Source: Spinellus fusiger
Taxonomy: Eukaryota > Mucoromycota > Mucoromycetes > Mucorales > Phycomycetaceae
DNA length: 64,000 nucleotides
Direction of reading: 5' to 3'
NCBI GenBank assembly: GCA_025094145.1
Contig: JALLLS010000122.1
Location: 1-64,000, forward strand
In this document: positions 10,668 through 22,163 of the stretch, piece by piece
How the letters are laid out: the number at the start of each line of letters is the position of its first letter
Position numbering within the stretch: the first letter of the stretch is position 1
Made by a program: the position numbers and the translations under genes
The notes under the pieces: generated by a model
What the model saw: the letters and a program-made list of their open reading frames with translations, nothing else
Databases searched by the model: none
What the model was told of the DNA's origin: nothing

Positions 10668-12618
10668 ATGGATATTGTTAAAGAAATTTTAGTCGGTCAT
10701 AATAACAAGAGTACTCTTCAGAAATTTGGTGTAGCAGGTGGGGCTGCAGTAGCCATTACTGCTCTATTAGCTCTCAAGTATCCCAACCGTGCCATCTTTG
10801 AAGAATATCGTGAAAATATTGTATATATGTCTGGAGGCTTACCTATTGTTGGTCAGCTTGTTAATATGCTGAAGAGCACACATCGTATGCATGACTTCCG
10901 TTCGAATCTTTTTGAAAACATTGATGCTTTGACTGGGTATGTATCAGAATAATGAGCTCTTTCTAGCCTGACTTTAACATACATTTACAACAATCCTATA
11001 ATAAGCTATATATCTGTATTGGGAATGCCTAGCTTTACAATGACGATTGACCCGAGAAATGTCGAACATATACTAAAAAGTAGGATTCTTGTCTATGTGT
11101 CTAAACATTTCTACAATCTGCTAAACTGTGTATTTTCTCTATTAGCAAACTTTGAAAATTATGTCAAAAGTAAACATTTCAGTTACTCTGTTGAGCATCT
11201 TTTGGGTCACGGCATCTTTAACGCAAATGGAGAACAATGGAAATGGCAGCGTAAGGCAGCCAGTCATATATTTAATGTCAAAAACTTCAGAGATCATTTT
11301 ACAGAGTAAGCGACAAATAGACCAAACATTACTATTACTATTACTATTATTTACTAGCATGTTTCTTAAAATAGTGTCTTCATAAGTCATATGGATACTA
11401 TGCGTGAATGCATACTTGATAAGGCTGTTATCAGTAGTGAGCCTATTGATTTTCATGATGCCATGTACAGATATACACTTGATTCATTTGTTCTGTAAGT
11501 ACAATCATACAAACATTGTATGCTGATTAGATATACTGTAGCATTGGATTCGGAGTTAGATTAGATGCATTAAAAACAAGTGAGGTTGTTCCTTTTGCTG
11601 AGTCATTTGATGCCTGCCAAGAATATTCTTTTGAAAAATTGATCAATCCTTTCAGCAAATGGATGAGAATGTTTAGAGAAATCACCAGACCCAATGAGAA
11701 AACTGTAGATCAGCACATAAAAACAGTAGATGGTTTTGCTAGTGATGTAATTAATGCTCGCCGTCAACAAAATGCCAATGGAGAAGAGCACACCGACTTA
11801 TTATCTCGTTTTATGAAAGCAAAGAATGAGAAGGGTGAAACTCTCAACAACAAGGAACTACGTGATACTATTCTCAATTTTATTATTGCTGGTCGAGACA
11901 CCACAGCACAAGCCTTGTCATGGCAGTTTTACAACATTGCATTGAACCCTGATGTAGAGAAAAAGCTTTTGGATGAGATTAACAATCATATTAACGATGA
12001 GAATATAAGAGATTCTGCTTTACTTTATGAGGTCGTCAAGAATATGATTTATGCTCAAGCAGTGTAAGTAATTGAATAATAGATATATAGAGCTCTCGAG
12101 ATATATGCTTATTTGTGTTTTAGATTTTATGAGACATTACGTCTTTATCCATCAGTACCTGGCAACAATAAATTTGCATTGAAAGATGATGTCTGGCCTG
12201 ATGGTACTCATATTCGTAAAGGAGATCATGTAATATGGTCCCTCTATGCTATGGGTCGTTCACCTGCTCTTTGGGGTGAAGATGCAAAAGTATTCAAACC
12301 TGAGCGTTGGATTACACCAGAAGGCACTTTACGCCGTGAATCTTTTGGATTATGGCCTGCGTTCCATGGTGGACCAAGAATATGTCTTGGTAAGTCATGT
12401 TTCTATAGGTTTAAACATTGATGACTTTGATACCCTGTCTAACACTTTATATAATGTCTATAGGTCAGAATCTTGCCACTCTGGAAGCATTGGTTGCCAC
12501 AATTTTCCTTTTGAAGCATTACAAATTCACTATGCTACCTGGCCAAGATATAACATATCGAGCAACCTTGACTTTAGCGATGGAAAATGGCCTGAATATG
12601 CATGTGGAGAAAAGATAG
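10668..12618 (+). CDS. Cytochrome P450 monooxygenase, copy 2 (CYP52/CYP86-clan type)
   Basis: Same seven-exon structure as copy 1: 10668-10936, 11006-11079, 11146-11305, 11387-11494, 11542-12063, 12124-12389, 12464-12618; 517 residues, no internal stop. The anchor, AGRDTTA, ETLR, PERW and FHGGPRICLG motifs are intact. From exon 3 to exon 6 exons and introns are almost base-identical to copy 1, and introns 3 and 6 show no difference I could find. Differences cluster in three patches: the second half of exon 1 with intron 1, a stretch of exon 6 (PGNNKFALK instead of PENHRLALQ, and VIWSLYAMG instead of ISWHSYAMG), and the end of exon 7. In P450s the exon 6 patch lies just after helix K, near the substrate pocket, so the two enzymes may differ in substrate. 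This is a recent duplicate, with gene conversion likely. Confidence 0.93.
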
Positions 12619-12943
12619 TCAATTTATTGCTACTATTAATACCATCTTGAAATACCTAAAAGCTATAATTGTGAAAAATCGAGAATAGTCGTTTGTCATT
12701 TAATTCAATCTTTATTCTCATTAAGTGTAAGATTAAGAAAGTATCTTAGTCTTTTATTTATGAAATGTTTATATATAGAAACCTATATTATTATATTATA
12801 AAGGATCCATGCTTTATTTATGGTGATGTACAATTTTAAATAAATATGATACTTCTGATGATGTGGTATGTTAAGCAATTATGAGTACTTAATTTGTGTC
12901 AAACAGCTCAGGTGGTATCTAATTTAAATAAAAGTGAAAAGTA
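12619..12943. other. Short intergenic region after P450 gene 2
   Basis: AT-rich 3' flank. The first 25-30 bases match the 3' flank of copy 1, then the homology stops. No gene seen. Confidence 0.4.
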
Positions 12944-14281
12944 CAGTCCCGTGTAATAAATGAGTAGACAGTAAACCGATATTTATTTTTGAAGAATAAA
13001 AAAATAAAATGGTCTTTCTTTCTTTTATAACTTATTCAAAAGATGACTTTAAGCAATGGAAATTAGTCAACTCTTATCCAAGAACATCAAGATAGTCTTA
13101 CCAAAAGAAGAGAGCATTATATCTTTATTAGATGCCGAATGATAGGACAATGAAAAAGATGTGCTACTTATCAAGCGATTGTTGACGATATCGACATCCC
13201 AAAGAGCACAGTGGACAAGATTGTCCTATTGTACAAAAACAAAGGCATAAATCGACCCAAAATGTGTACAGTAAGACCTGAAAAAGTGTCATCTACTTCA
13301 AAACTGGCTATCATTCTGTCTATTTGAAGAAACCCTATGCAAACAATTGCATATCATTTGAAGAATATGAATGATGCAGGCGTGGATATTTGCCGTAGCA
13401 CATTTCTAAATTATATAAATGAACTCGGGGGGGGGGTTTATGCTCACCATCAAGAAAACCTGGTATGACACTTACTCACAAGCAAAGGCGATTGGAATTG
13501 TGTAAAAACAAGGCATGTTGACGAGTAGAGAAGTGGAGCAATGTCATTTGGTCTGAAGAATCTTGTTCTATAGTTGTGGGCAATGATAAAGGGACTAGAG
13601 CGATCAGGAAGAAAGGTGAAAGGTATGAGGAATATCATACGCAAAGAACATACAAGTATGGCAAGGGTTCAGTCATGGTGTGGGGTTGCTTTTGGCGTGG
13701 AGGTGTAGGACCTCTTGTACTCTTCGAGGGATCAGTTAATCAAGACAAGTATGTCAATATACTTGCCAAATACTTTCTTCCCAAGCTTCAAAAATTGAAA
13801 GAGGACCTCAATGAGACTATGCTCTTTCAAGAAGATGGTGCTCCTTGTCACACAGGAACATATAGTAGATGTTACAAACAAGAGAGACGTAGGATTAAAG
13901 GTTTTGATTCTTGGCCTGCACAAAGTCCATATCTTAACTCAATTGAACATATATGGGTTTATCTTGAGAAGATCAAGTCGCATCGAACAAGCATAACCAA
14001 TACAAAACAGCTTGAACGATGCTTGCGTAGTGAATGTAAGAAAATCACAAATGAATTTCTGGAGAATTTGGTCGATAATATGCCAAGAAGGTGCTCCACT
14101 GTGATGAAGAATAAAGGCTTTGCTACAAAGTACTGAGTAATATTTTTATAATGAGGATTTATACAATCATCTAAAGAACAACTACTATAAATATTATGTT
14201 ATTCCTGAATATTTTATTATGAACATCTTAGACTGATAGATATGCCTTTTTTTTTTGTTTAGTTACTTATTACAAGGACTG
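12944..14281 (+). mobile_element. Tc1/mariner element, family B, full length
   Basis: Complete 1,338-bp element with TA on both sides (12942-12943, 14282-14283). Termini are related inverted repeats, CAGTCCCGTGTAATAA on the left and CAGTCCTTGTAATAAG on the right (read inwards). It carries one transposase pseudogene on the top strand. A 3'-damaged copy lies at 25990-26952 in the other orientation. Confidence 0.9.
13055..14136 (+). pseudogene. Tc1 transposase, family B, inactive
   Basis: Helix-turn-helix coding begins around 13055-13200 (ATYQAIVDDIDIPKSTVDKI), followed by several stops and a run of nine or more G near 13430 that shifts the frame. The last 186 codons (13576-14136) are open and include GSVMVWGCF, QEDGAPCH with the second catalytic Asp, and SIEHIW with the third acidic residue. 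The first catalytic site reads WSEES where Tc1 enzymes have WSDES, an Asp-to-Glu change. Inactive by both criteria. Confidence 0.85.
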
Positions 14282-14285
14282 TATA

Positions 14286-15304
14286 TTAAACATATTTGAG
14301 ACTTCAAAAATGAATAGGATATAAAGGTCAATAGAATAATAAATTCAATTTTTTTGAATAAAAAACCTCACTGTCTGTTTCTCCTACCCTTTACTTCTAT
14401 GAAAACCGACATTGTCCTCTTGAAGTACATAATCAACCTCTTAATGAATTATATCATGGCGATTCATTTCTAGGCAGCAATTCTTTTAAAAAAATCTCAA
14501 TGTATCTTTTTCTTCTAATACTACCTTTCTACAGGCACCAATCTTCCAACACCTTCACCAGAGGAAGAATCCAACACTATCAAACCACCGCTATCAAACC
14601 TCTTTATTAGCTTCACGTTATTTTTGTGAGCAGTCATTTTCTTTCTTCGCACCATTCTGGTATGGCTGTTGGTTTTCATCAACTGGTACTTTGACTCATC
14701 GGACCAGATGACTGTCTTCCAGTCTTCTTCTGTCCAGTGAAGGTGATCCTTAGCCCAAGCAAGCCTCAACTTCTTTTGTTTAATAGTGAGAAAAGATTTC
14801 TTAACCACCCTACAGGACTACAGGAAAATAGGCCAGGCTTCTTCATCAATTTTCTAAAAGTGTTCATGGACACATTAGTGGTCATTTGCTTATGAAGCTG
14901 ATCCATTGTCTAAAATGAATCTCTTTCTAATGTGTTTCCAACCTTTCTCCCATCCCTCTAACTAATAAAAGACTTACTCTTAGTGCTTTTTTTTTCCTTG
15001 AAGCATCCAGTTTCTTTGTATCTCTTTACGATACAAGAAACTGACCGCTTACTAACTCCAAACCTAGCAGAAATGGCAACCTGGCTGGTCCCATTAACAG
15101 TGGCCTCGTGAGCGATGAGACAGCAGGGGAAGTCATCAATATTTTTTTTCTGTTTCCAAGAGGTTTTTTTTGTGTTCAGTGGTGTTAGATGAGGTAGACA
15201 TCAGGGTGGAAAAGCGATAAATGAAGAATATTTAATTTAAAAAAAATTAAGGGCAAAATCATGGTCTGACTTTGAAATGTCTCTTTTTCTTTTGACACTC
15301 ACTG
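14286..15304 (-). mobile_element. Tc1/mariner element, family A, internally deleted
   Basis: Related to 4077-5774 and 48743-50454, with its right tip CACTG next to TA at 15305-15306. The bottom strand encodes the helix-turn-helix (VAISARFGVSKRSVSCI, about 15090-15030) and, at 14808-14521, a middle section with intact WSDESKYQL. About 240 bp encoding the catalytic C-terminus are gone near 14352-14420. The left end directly follows the family B element. The LINE at 15314 entered at this element's right tip. Confidence 0.8.
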
Positions 15305-15313
15305 TAATTAATG
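15301..15313. repeat. Target-site duplication of LINE-A, left copy
   Basis: ACTGTAATTAATG is repeated without mismatch at 19362-19374, directly after the LINE 3' end. The first bases (ACTG, TA) are the tip and TA target of the Tc1 element ending at 15304. Confidence 0.92.
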
Positions 15314-18300
15314 CAAGGCTCAGCTATGGAAGAAGATGAGGGAGACGCCCAAAACATCCACCGAGAAGAATTATGAATAGACTGAAGATTGGTCTATTGA
15401 ATGCTTGTGGAATCAGGCCCAAACTGGTGAACGTTCTGAATGTGTGTGTGCAGAATGATATTGATATACTTTTAGTGACAGAGACTTTCCTGACCAAAGA
15501 CATGCAAATGTTGAGGTGCCCCTGGATACAAATACACAACTATGCTACAGCCCATGGTGATGCTGGACGAGTTTTTGATGGAGTTTCGTTCTTTATTCGT
15601 CCTGACTTTCCTTACCATGTACATTCCTTACCAATTACTAATCCTTTTGTGGTCTCCTGTAGGATTGGCCCATATACACTCCATGGTATGTACCTACCTC
15701 CGAGGCTGTCGTCTAGTGAGGCTGCGGAAAGGTTGAATTCACTACCCATAGACGACTTCACACTCGTCCTTGGTGACCTGAATACACGTTTAGGCCGCCT
15801 GACTGGAGATCATGGCATAAACGACAGACATGTGGGATTTGAAGACTGGATCTGCCGTCAGGATCTAACCTTGTGGAACTCAGAGTTGGCATTTGGCTTG
15901 CCTACATATGAGCGAATTCTAGCAGATGGTCGTCGGTTTGCTAGCATTATTGACCTGTTCCTGTCAAGAAGCTACAACTTCTCCGAAGTGTGCTTGCACA
16001 TTAGGGACGATCTGACGTTAGGTTCAGACCACCACTTGTGTGAGCTGTCCTTTCAGTCGGTGCTCATGCCACCGCTCATGACAGAAACAGCTGTCTGTCG
16101 CCTCTGGAGACTGCAACGTTTAAACAAACAAACAGTCTGTGACCAGTACAAGCGATGTTTTGCAGAGAACACAGGTGAACTGCAAAGAGAGATCCAAAAA
16201 ATATTGGAAGACAAAACCCCGTTGTGCTCTGTTAAGATGGAGGACTTTGCTGAGAGACTCAATGAGTCAATCTACAAGGCCCTGGATGATAGCGTAGGGC
16301 GCGCACAATCCCATCCAAAAGCTTGGAAAAGCTACTGGAATGCTGATCTACAACAGTTAGCTGACCGTCGTCAAGAACTTTATCGTTTTAGACGACGGGT
16401 AGGCAATGATATTGAACGCATTGAAGCCCACCGCTTGTATGAGGAAGCGTGTTTAGCTTTGAAAAAGGCTATAAGGCAAGCACAACTACAAACCTGGCAT
16501 GTATTTTGTGATAAAGTCCGTAAGGGCTTAACAGAGATGACAAGTGCTGTGAAAGGAATGAGGCTGCGGAGACGTTCGCCAATTTCCCTGTCATCTCCAG
16601 AGGGCCCTCGGCATGCTGCCAATCGCATGATTGACCACCTAGAGAGTGTGTTTGGCGGATCTACGGAAAGACAGGAGCGTCAGGAGTTTATTCTCCAAGA
16701 CAATCCAGTCCCATGGGACGTAGACTTTATTCACTCTGCTATTCGAAAGATGCCAAATCGAAAAGCACCAGGCATTGATCATATTAGAGCAGAAATGCTC
16801 AAACCCCTAGTTCGAGTGCTAGTGCCTCTGTTACATCAGATCTTCACATTGTGTTGGAGATGGTCGTGGACGCCTGTGGCCTAGAGAACAGCACAGGTGG
16901 TACCTATTTACAAAAACAAAGGAGAGCAGGATGACCCTAGTAACTATCGGCCTATTAGCTTGACATCGGTGTTTCGTAAGCTCTTAGAAAGATGTATAGC
17001 TGGGGAGCTCCTTTCGACCATGCCTGCATTGGACATGGCTCAAGGTAGATTTCGCGCTCGTCGTGGAACTCTAGACCAGGCCCTCTGTCTCCATGAACTT
17101 ATGGGGTTGTACGCTGCCCAAGGATCAGGAGAGCAAGATCCAAAACCTCCAGTCGTCGTCTTCCTAGATATTAAAGCTGCATATGATAGTGTGGAACGCT
17201 CTGTCATATGGGAGTCGCTGATGCCCTTCGTGTCTCAGCCGTTGCTCTTGCTACTACAGAATTTGTTTGATGACATTGTGGTGAATGTGATTCTGAAAAA
17301 TGTAGCATCCCGGGACATTTTACCTAAACGAGGAGTCTTACAGGGTAGTATTCTTTCTCCATTCCTTTATTCTATTTTCATTGATACTCTTCCACGTTTC
17401 TTGAGGTTTGCTTCGGTATCCCCAATACTGGTTGGTATGCACCCACCTACCATGGGACGGTCCATTAATCTCTGTGCTCGAAATCCTTTCTCTTTTGCTT
17501 CCCCACAGGCAACTGTTCACGCATTGCTTGACGAGTTACAGAATTCCCTTCACAATCCTTTTCCTACTTCTACAGTTTCGGATGACTCTTCTGAGTCGTC
17601 AGATTCCTCTTACAGTCCGTCTCATGTCACTGTTACTTCGGCTCCTGTGAATTGTCTGTTGTATGCTGATGATGTGGCTCTTATGGGCTGCCCAGAAGAT
17701 ATACATCGAATGCTGGCACTTGCCGAAATTCACTCGACCCTCCTTGGTTACAAATGGAGTCCCTCCAAATGTGAAGTACTCAATGCCCCGGCCAATGTGC
17801 CGTTTTACCTCTATGGCAACGAGCTTCCAACCTGTGATACTTTCAAGTACCTTGGTATCCCCTTTTCACGTCAAGGTATTAACCAAGACGCACTTTTCTC
17901 ACACTCACAAGTCAAGGCAATTGCAGTAATGCAAAAGCTGAGAGGAATGGGTGTAAACATGTATGGCTTTGGGATTACAGCACCCCTAAGAGCGTATACT
18001 GTTTTTGTTCGGCCTATCCTTGAGTATGGGTTGGCTATTTGTAATGTCAATAGACTAGGCATCCGCCCGCTACAAATCTGTCAGTCTGCTTGTCTGAGAC
18101 TTTGTCTTGCTAGATCTGCTACTGCTAGGTTTGGAACGATCCAGGTTGCCCAATTAGCTGCCCTCCCTAACATATACTCTCGTTTTCTTTATCTGCAAGC
18201 CAAATTTGTTGAGCGCGCAGCTACCCTTCCTGAAGACACCCTCCTCTGGTGCCTTGTCCCGCAGCTTGAAGCACCCCAGAGTAAAGCCAGATGGATTAAG

Positions 18301-19361
18301 CTACGTGGCAATGTACTCTGGCAAAATGCTCAAAGAATAGGACGGGTTCACAACCCTCCTAAATATCCATTAAAAGTAGCTTATCTTGAACGTCTTCAAA
18401 GTGAAATTACTAGTCTAGTATGTGGCAAGAATCTGCTGGTGATGGTAGCCCGTGGACTATGTAGACCTGTTTGGGATCCAATTCTTCTACTACCATGCAC
18501 GCGCAAAGAAAGACATCGTCTACTAAAATCGAGGATTGCTTGGTTACCACCAACACCTTCAGTTCCTTGCCAATGTGGCCACCCATCTGCCAATCGGGAC
18601 CACTTTCTCACTTGCACATTCGTTGACCATGAACGCTCCACTTTCTTGTTCTTCCTAGTTCCTGCACCACCACAAGACATTCATCCAATTGACTATTGTC
18701 TAAATCTTCTGCCGCGCACGGTTAAGTCTTTTGTTAAATGGCGAGACCTTTGGCCCAGTTTGTTAATACTGCTGCAAGCCATTGATCGAGCCACGTCTAC
18801 TCGAGACTTTAAGGTAGAGCCATCAGCTGGTAGCTTGCTCATTGAGGCTGCTGATGGGTGTGTTGAGCGGGAACGCCAACGCCGCCATAGAGTGCAAAGA
18901 CTCCTGCAGCAACAGACGCTGTATCCTCACTTCTCCTCCGATCTCTCCTCTACCACCCATTCTTAACCCGTTTAGCAAAGCCAGAAGCTGCTAGTGTAGT
19001 TGCTGCATATATTTTCAGGATTGTCCGAGTTGCTCTAAGTATCCCTCGTTGGATTTCGAATCGCCACAGGATGACGGTTATCTTTTTGGTGTCCTGGTTT
19101 CCTTGCTGACTTTATGGCCTTTTTGGCTGTCTATTCATAATTCTCATTTTGCCATCATTTCTCATTTTTCATCATTTTTTTCTCATTTGAGGTTTTATAT
19201 TCTCTTGTCCTTCTGTTTCCTTTCTCTTTGCATTTATTTTTTCACTTTTGTATTTGAAGTGTTTCAATGTTTATTCTTATTTTTTCAAAAGTTCTCATAG
19301 GGTGGCTAACATGCCTAATGCGCGAATAGCAACCAACACCCAAAAATAAAAAATACTTTGA
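15314..19361 (+). mobile_element. LINE-A retrotransposon, near-intact ORF2, lacking ORF1
   Basis: A 4,048-bp non-LTR retrotransposon bounded by a perfect 13-bp target-site duplication. It starts about 60 bp before ORF2, so this copy is 5'-truncated; the ORF1 that precedes ORF2 in this family is seen in the copy at 47370-48726. The 3' UTR (18967-19361) is T-rich on this strand and ends in TACTTTGAA rather than in a long poly(A). Other copies in the window are 3030-4059, 47370-48726 and 54310-55084. Low divergence of ORF2 suggests a recent arrival. Confidence 0.93.
15373..18966 (+). pseudogene. LINE-A ORF2 (endonuclease-reverse transcriptase) with one nonsense codon
   Basis: One frame of 1,198 codons broken only by TAG at 16882-16884. 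Family proteins have Trp there (PxxWRxAxVVPIYK), so a single TGG-to-TAG change explains it. Domains: APE-type endonuclease at residues 1-235 (LLNACGIR, LVLGDLNTR, GSDHH); reverse transcriptase from about 450, with APGIDHIRAEM, NYRPISLTS, FLDIKAAYDSV (first Asp), QGSILSPFLYS and LLYADDVAL (YADD centre); and a C-terminal zinc motif PCQCGHPSANRDHFLTC. The protein nicks DNA and copies its own RNA at the nick in the nucleus (target-primed reverse transcription). This copy is probably inactive unless the stop is read through. Confidence 0.93.
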
Positions 19362-19374
19362 ACTGTAATTAATG

Positions 19375-19749
19375 TATCTATATTATGATAACTGATCAAC
19401 TTTTTAAAGAACCCCCTTTAAATTTATTATCTTTACAGGAAGAGATTGATATACTTTTTAGTGTTCTATATTTCTATGACAATATATATTTCTCCTGTGA
19501 GTATTGCTATGTGTACTACTTACCTGTCTTTACTCTTTCTCTTTTTCTCGAGGTACACTTTATTTTTTCTACTTTTATGATGGGAGTGCTTTATATGTAC
19601 ATGGCACTTATTTTTTTATTATTATTATTATTATTATTTTTATTTTTATTTGTATTTGTATTTTTATTTTTATTTTTTATTTTTTATTTTAAAAAAAAAG
19701 TTTCTTTAAGGATTATAGTCTACTGTCCAATGCACTGATAGTACACACA
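19375..19749. other. T-rich low-complexity spacer after the LINE
   Basis: Contains long TTA/ATTTTT runs (19610-19690). Open frames here are artefacts of the repeats. No gene seen. Confidence 0.6.
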
Positions 19750-20790
19750 CCATGTAAATATAAAGTACACACCAGAGATTTTTTTGGCCTTTAAGCGGTG
19801 ATATATCCTTCCTTTTAAGACCGAAAATAATTTGCCCATTTATGGAAATGTATTTAAAATCAAAAGGTTTGTGGATATCCAAATATTTGTTTCCTTTTGT
19901 GGATACCTCAATGTCAAATTGTATTATCAATAGAATATATTGTTTATGAATAGCATTGTTTATTATAATAATATAGTGTTAACTATATTATGACTATAGA
20001 GAATGAATCATTACACTTCCTCATAGAAATAGAATCTATACCCTAAAGGCCTTGTGCTTTATCCTTGTGTGATAGATAACTATGCTCAGGAGTATATTCT
20101 AGACACCATTGACCTTGTATAAGACCACCTAAGACTGACTTAAGAAAAGTCTTTACTTGTCTAATAGCAATACAATGAGTGTCCTGTAGAATACAACGAG
20201 CTCAAGCCCAGATGAAGACACTAATTACCTTCTTACTTTCAAAATAGCCTCTAGTGGTGTCTGCAACTTCCTTCTATTGTTTCACTGTGTTAGTAATAGC
20301 ACATTACCTTGCTCACTTATGCTCATCTTGATGAGTACTTAAGTGCTACGTTGTATATGCAGTGTGGGAAATAACAAAAGGAGGGGATTATCAAAACAAA
20401 TAATACTTTTATCTCTATTCTGGCAATGTATACACTAGCCTCCACTCATAAAATTCACAAGTCAAACAATTCACACTCTATTTACCTTGAGCCTAAAGGA
20501 CAGTATTAAAAACAATATCTTGTTCTCACTAAGTACTATTGTTAATACCAGTTACAATGAGATGATTGAGGTGATTATGAATATTGAGTCAATAAATGAA
20601 TACACTGTTCTCAATGTAAGTAAGTTTGGTTCTCTTTTCTGGACAATAATTACTAAAGTTAATTCAGTGTGAGTCCTATAATAAATACACTTTCAACATT
20701 GTAATGATGCAAATACTATGGATTTATGGATAGCACATGTTAGACAATAAGTGTAGTGATTTAGTTGCAATATCAGCTTTACTTCTTCTT
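19750..20790 (+). repeat. Repeat family X, copy 2 (unrecognised, partly coding)
   Basis: Inverted relative of 7066-8540 without the solo LTR. It starts at about 19764 with GTACACACCAGAGATTT. A 61-codon open stretch at 20487-20672 encodes SLKDSIKNN...NTSYNEMIEVIMNIESINE and stays aligned with the decayed frame of copy 1 with mostly amino-acid-conserving differences. An upstream patch (20100-20150, RPPKTDLRK) matches copy 1 as well. Between them lie non-coding blocks with splice-like ends. Function unknown; no similarity to transposase, integrase or reverse transcriptase motifs is visible. Confidence 0.6.
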
Positions 20791-22163
20791 TTTATCTAAC
20801 TTTATAGTATTCAATTGCACAGTCCATAGTCAATGCTAAAACAGGCAGACAGTGAAAAGGTTCTTTTCAAACACATTAACCAACCAAAGAAATAATACAA
20901 TCTCATTGTTCATATATTTCTTTTTATATTCCTTTTATATTCTGTTGCTATGTGACAGGAAACACACGGGACCTTGTAAGGCTGGCTACTCACACAAATA
21001 TTGATAGAAAAGAGAAGGATGTGGGCTGACAGAAGACAAACGGGTGGTTGTAATAATAATGGCACCCTGTGGGAATACAGAAAGAAAACAAGTCGAGAAC
21101 AAGAAACAGTCAGTTACTCAAGTCCTTAAAGCCTATCTTGTTTATACTTTAGGAAGTTTCTCAGATCAAAGTCTATTTTTATTAAAGATGTAGATGACTA
21201 CACTTTTATATTGGTTTCGTATTTCTTTTACTGTTAATCTATCTACTTTGCTGTTCTCAAGCAATAGATATGGTCTTCATATAAAATTCAAGCAGACTAG
21301 AAAGGGTGGCTGCCCTGTCCTATAGTGTGTATAATCATGGTCCTGTATTTCAAGGCCATAGAATTTCAGAAAGTGGTTTTGTTGTAAATAATGTTTCTCT
21401 CTTCCCTTAAAACATACATAGAACAAGAGGAGGAGATCCATCTATGAGTTTACTGAGATTTTATTATCGTGTAGCTTTGATCCTTATAGCTTAAAGATAT
21501 ATATATATATATAGCCCCAAAATTCATACTATGTAACTTTGAGAAATCTACCTTTTATTCTGTAGTAAAGGGCACTAAGGTTATCAACAGGACCACTGGA
21601 GAGATGAATCTGTAGTAGTTCGGTCTCTAGCGGGGATGACGAAATAGAGTTGACACAAAGTCTGGCTTAAGAGATTCCAAGGAGTAAATGAACAGGGACA
21701 CAACACACAATTTGATCACAATGGGTAACTAGTCAACTGTTCTTTAAGCATTTTTTTCTTTTAAAAATGTTGTTGCAGTCTGCATTACTTTGGTAGTTCT
21801 GGTTAAGTAAATGAGTTGTGAAGTTTTGTTTTGTTCTCTTCTGCTTGAATATTAATACCTGCCAACCACACTGACTGTTGTTCTTCATAACTTATATCCT
21901 CTTTATTTTGTTTGCCTTTGTCTGGTATATAAACCAACAGTTGTGATCTGGTGAGTGTATGTTTGTTATGTGTTACATGTTGGTCAGTTTATATTTTATA
22001 TTCTTTTACTATAATAAACCCAGTGAATCCGTTACAAAGGCAAGAAGAAGGTGCTAGTGCAAGGGTAATACAACACACACATATAGAGTGCATTAATACA
22101 TCCCAAACTAATTATTTTTACTATTATTTTATTACTGAAAAGAGGTATTAGCACCTAAAATGA
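20791..22163. other. Repeat-derived intergenic region, one LTR-like block
   Basis: No host gene seen. Bases 21772-22046 look like a solo LTR: starts TGTTGTTGCAG, ends CCGTTACA, with a TATATAAACC promoter-like box at about 21928 and an AATAAACCC polyadenylation-like box at about 22014. I found no clear target duplication, so the LTR reading is tentative. A TA microsatellite lies at 21495-21513. Confidence 0.35.

Noticed and set aside
21772..22046. Confident solo LTR call
   Set aside because: TG...CA ends, TATA and polyadenylation-like boxes are present, but flanks show no target duplication, so it is only mentioned within the intergenic entry.
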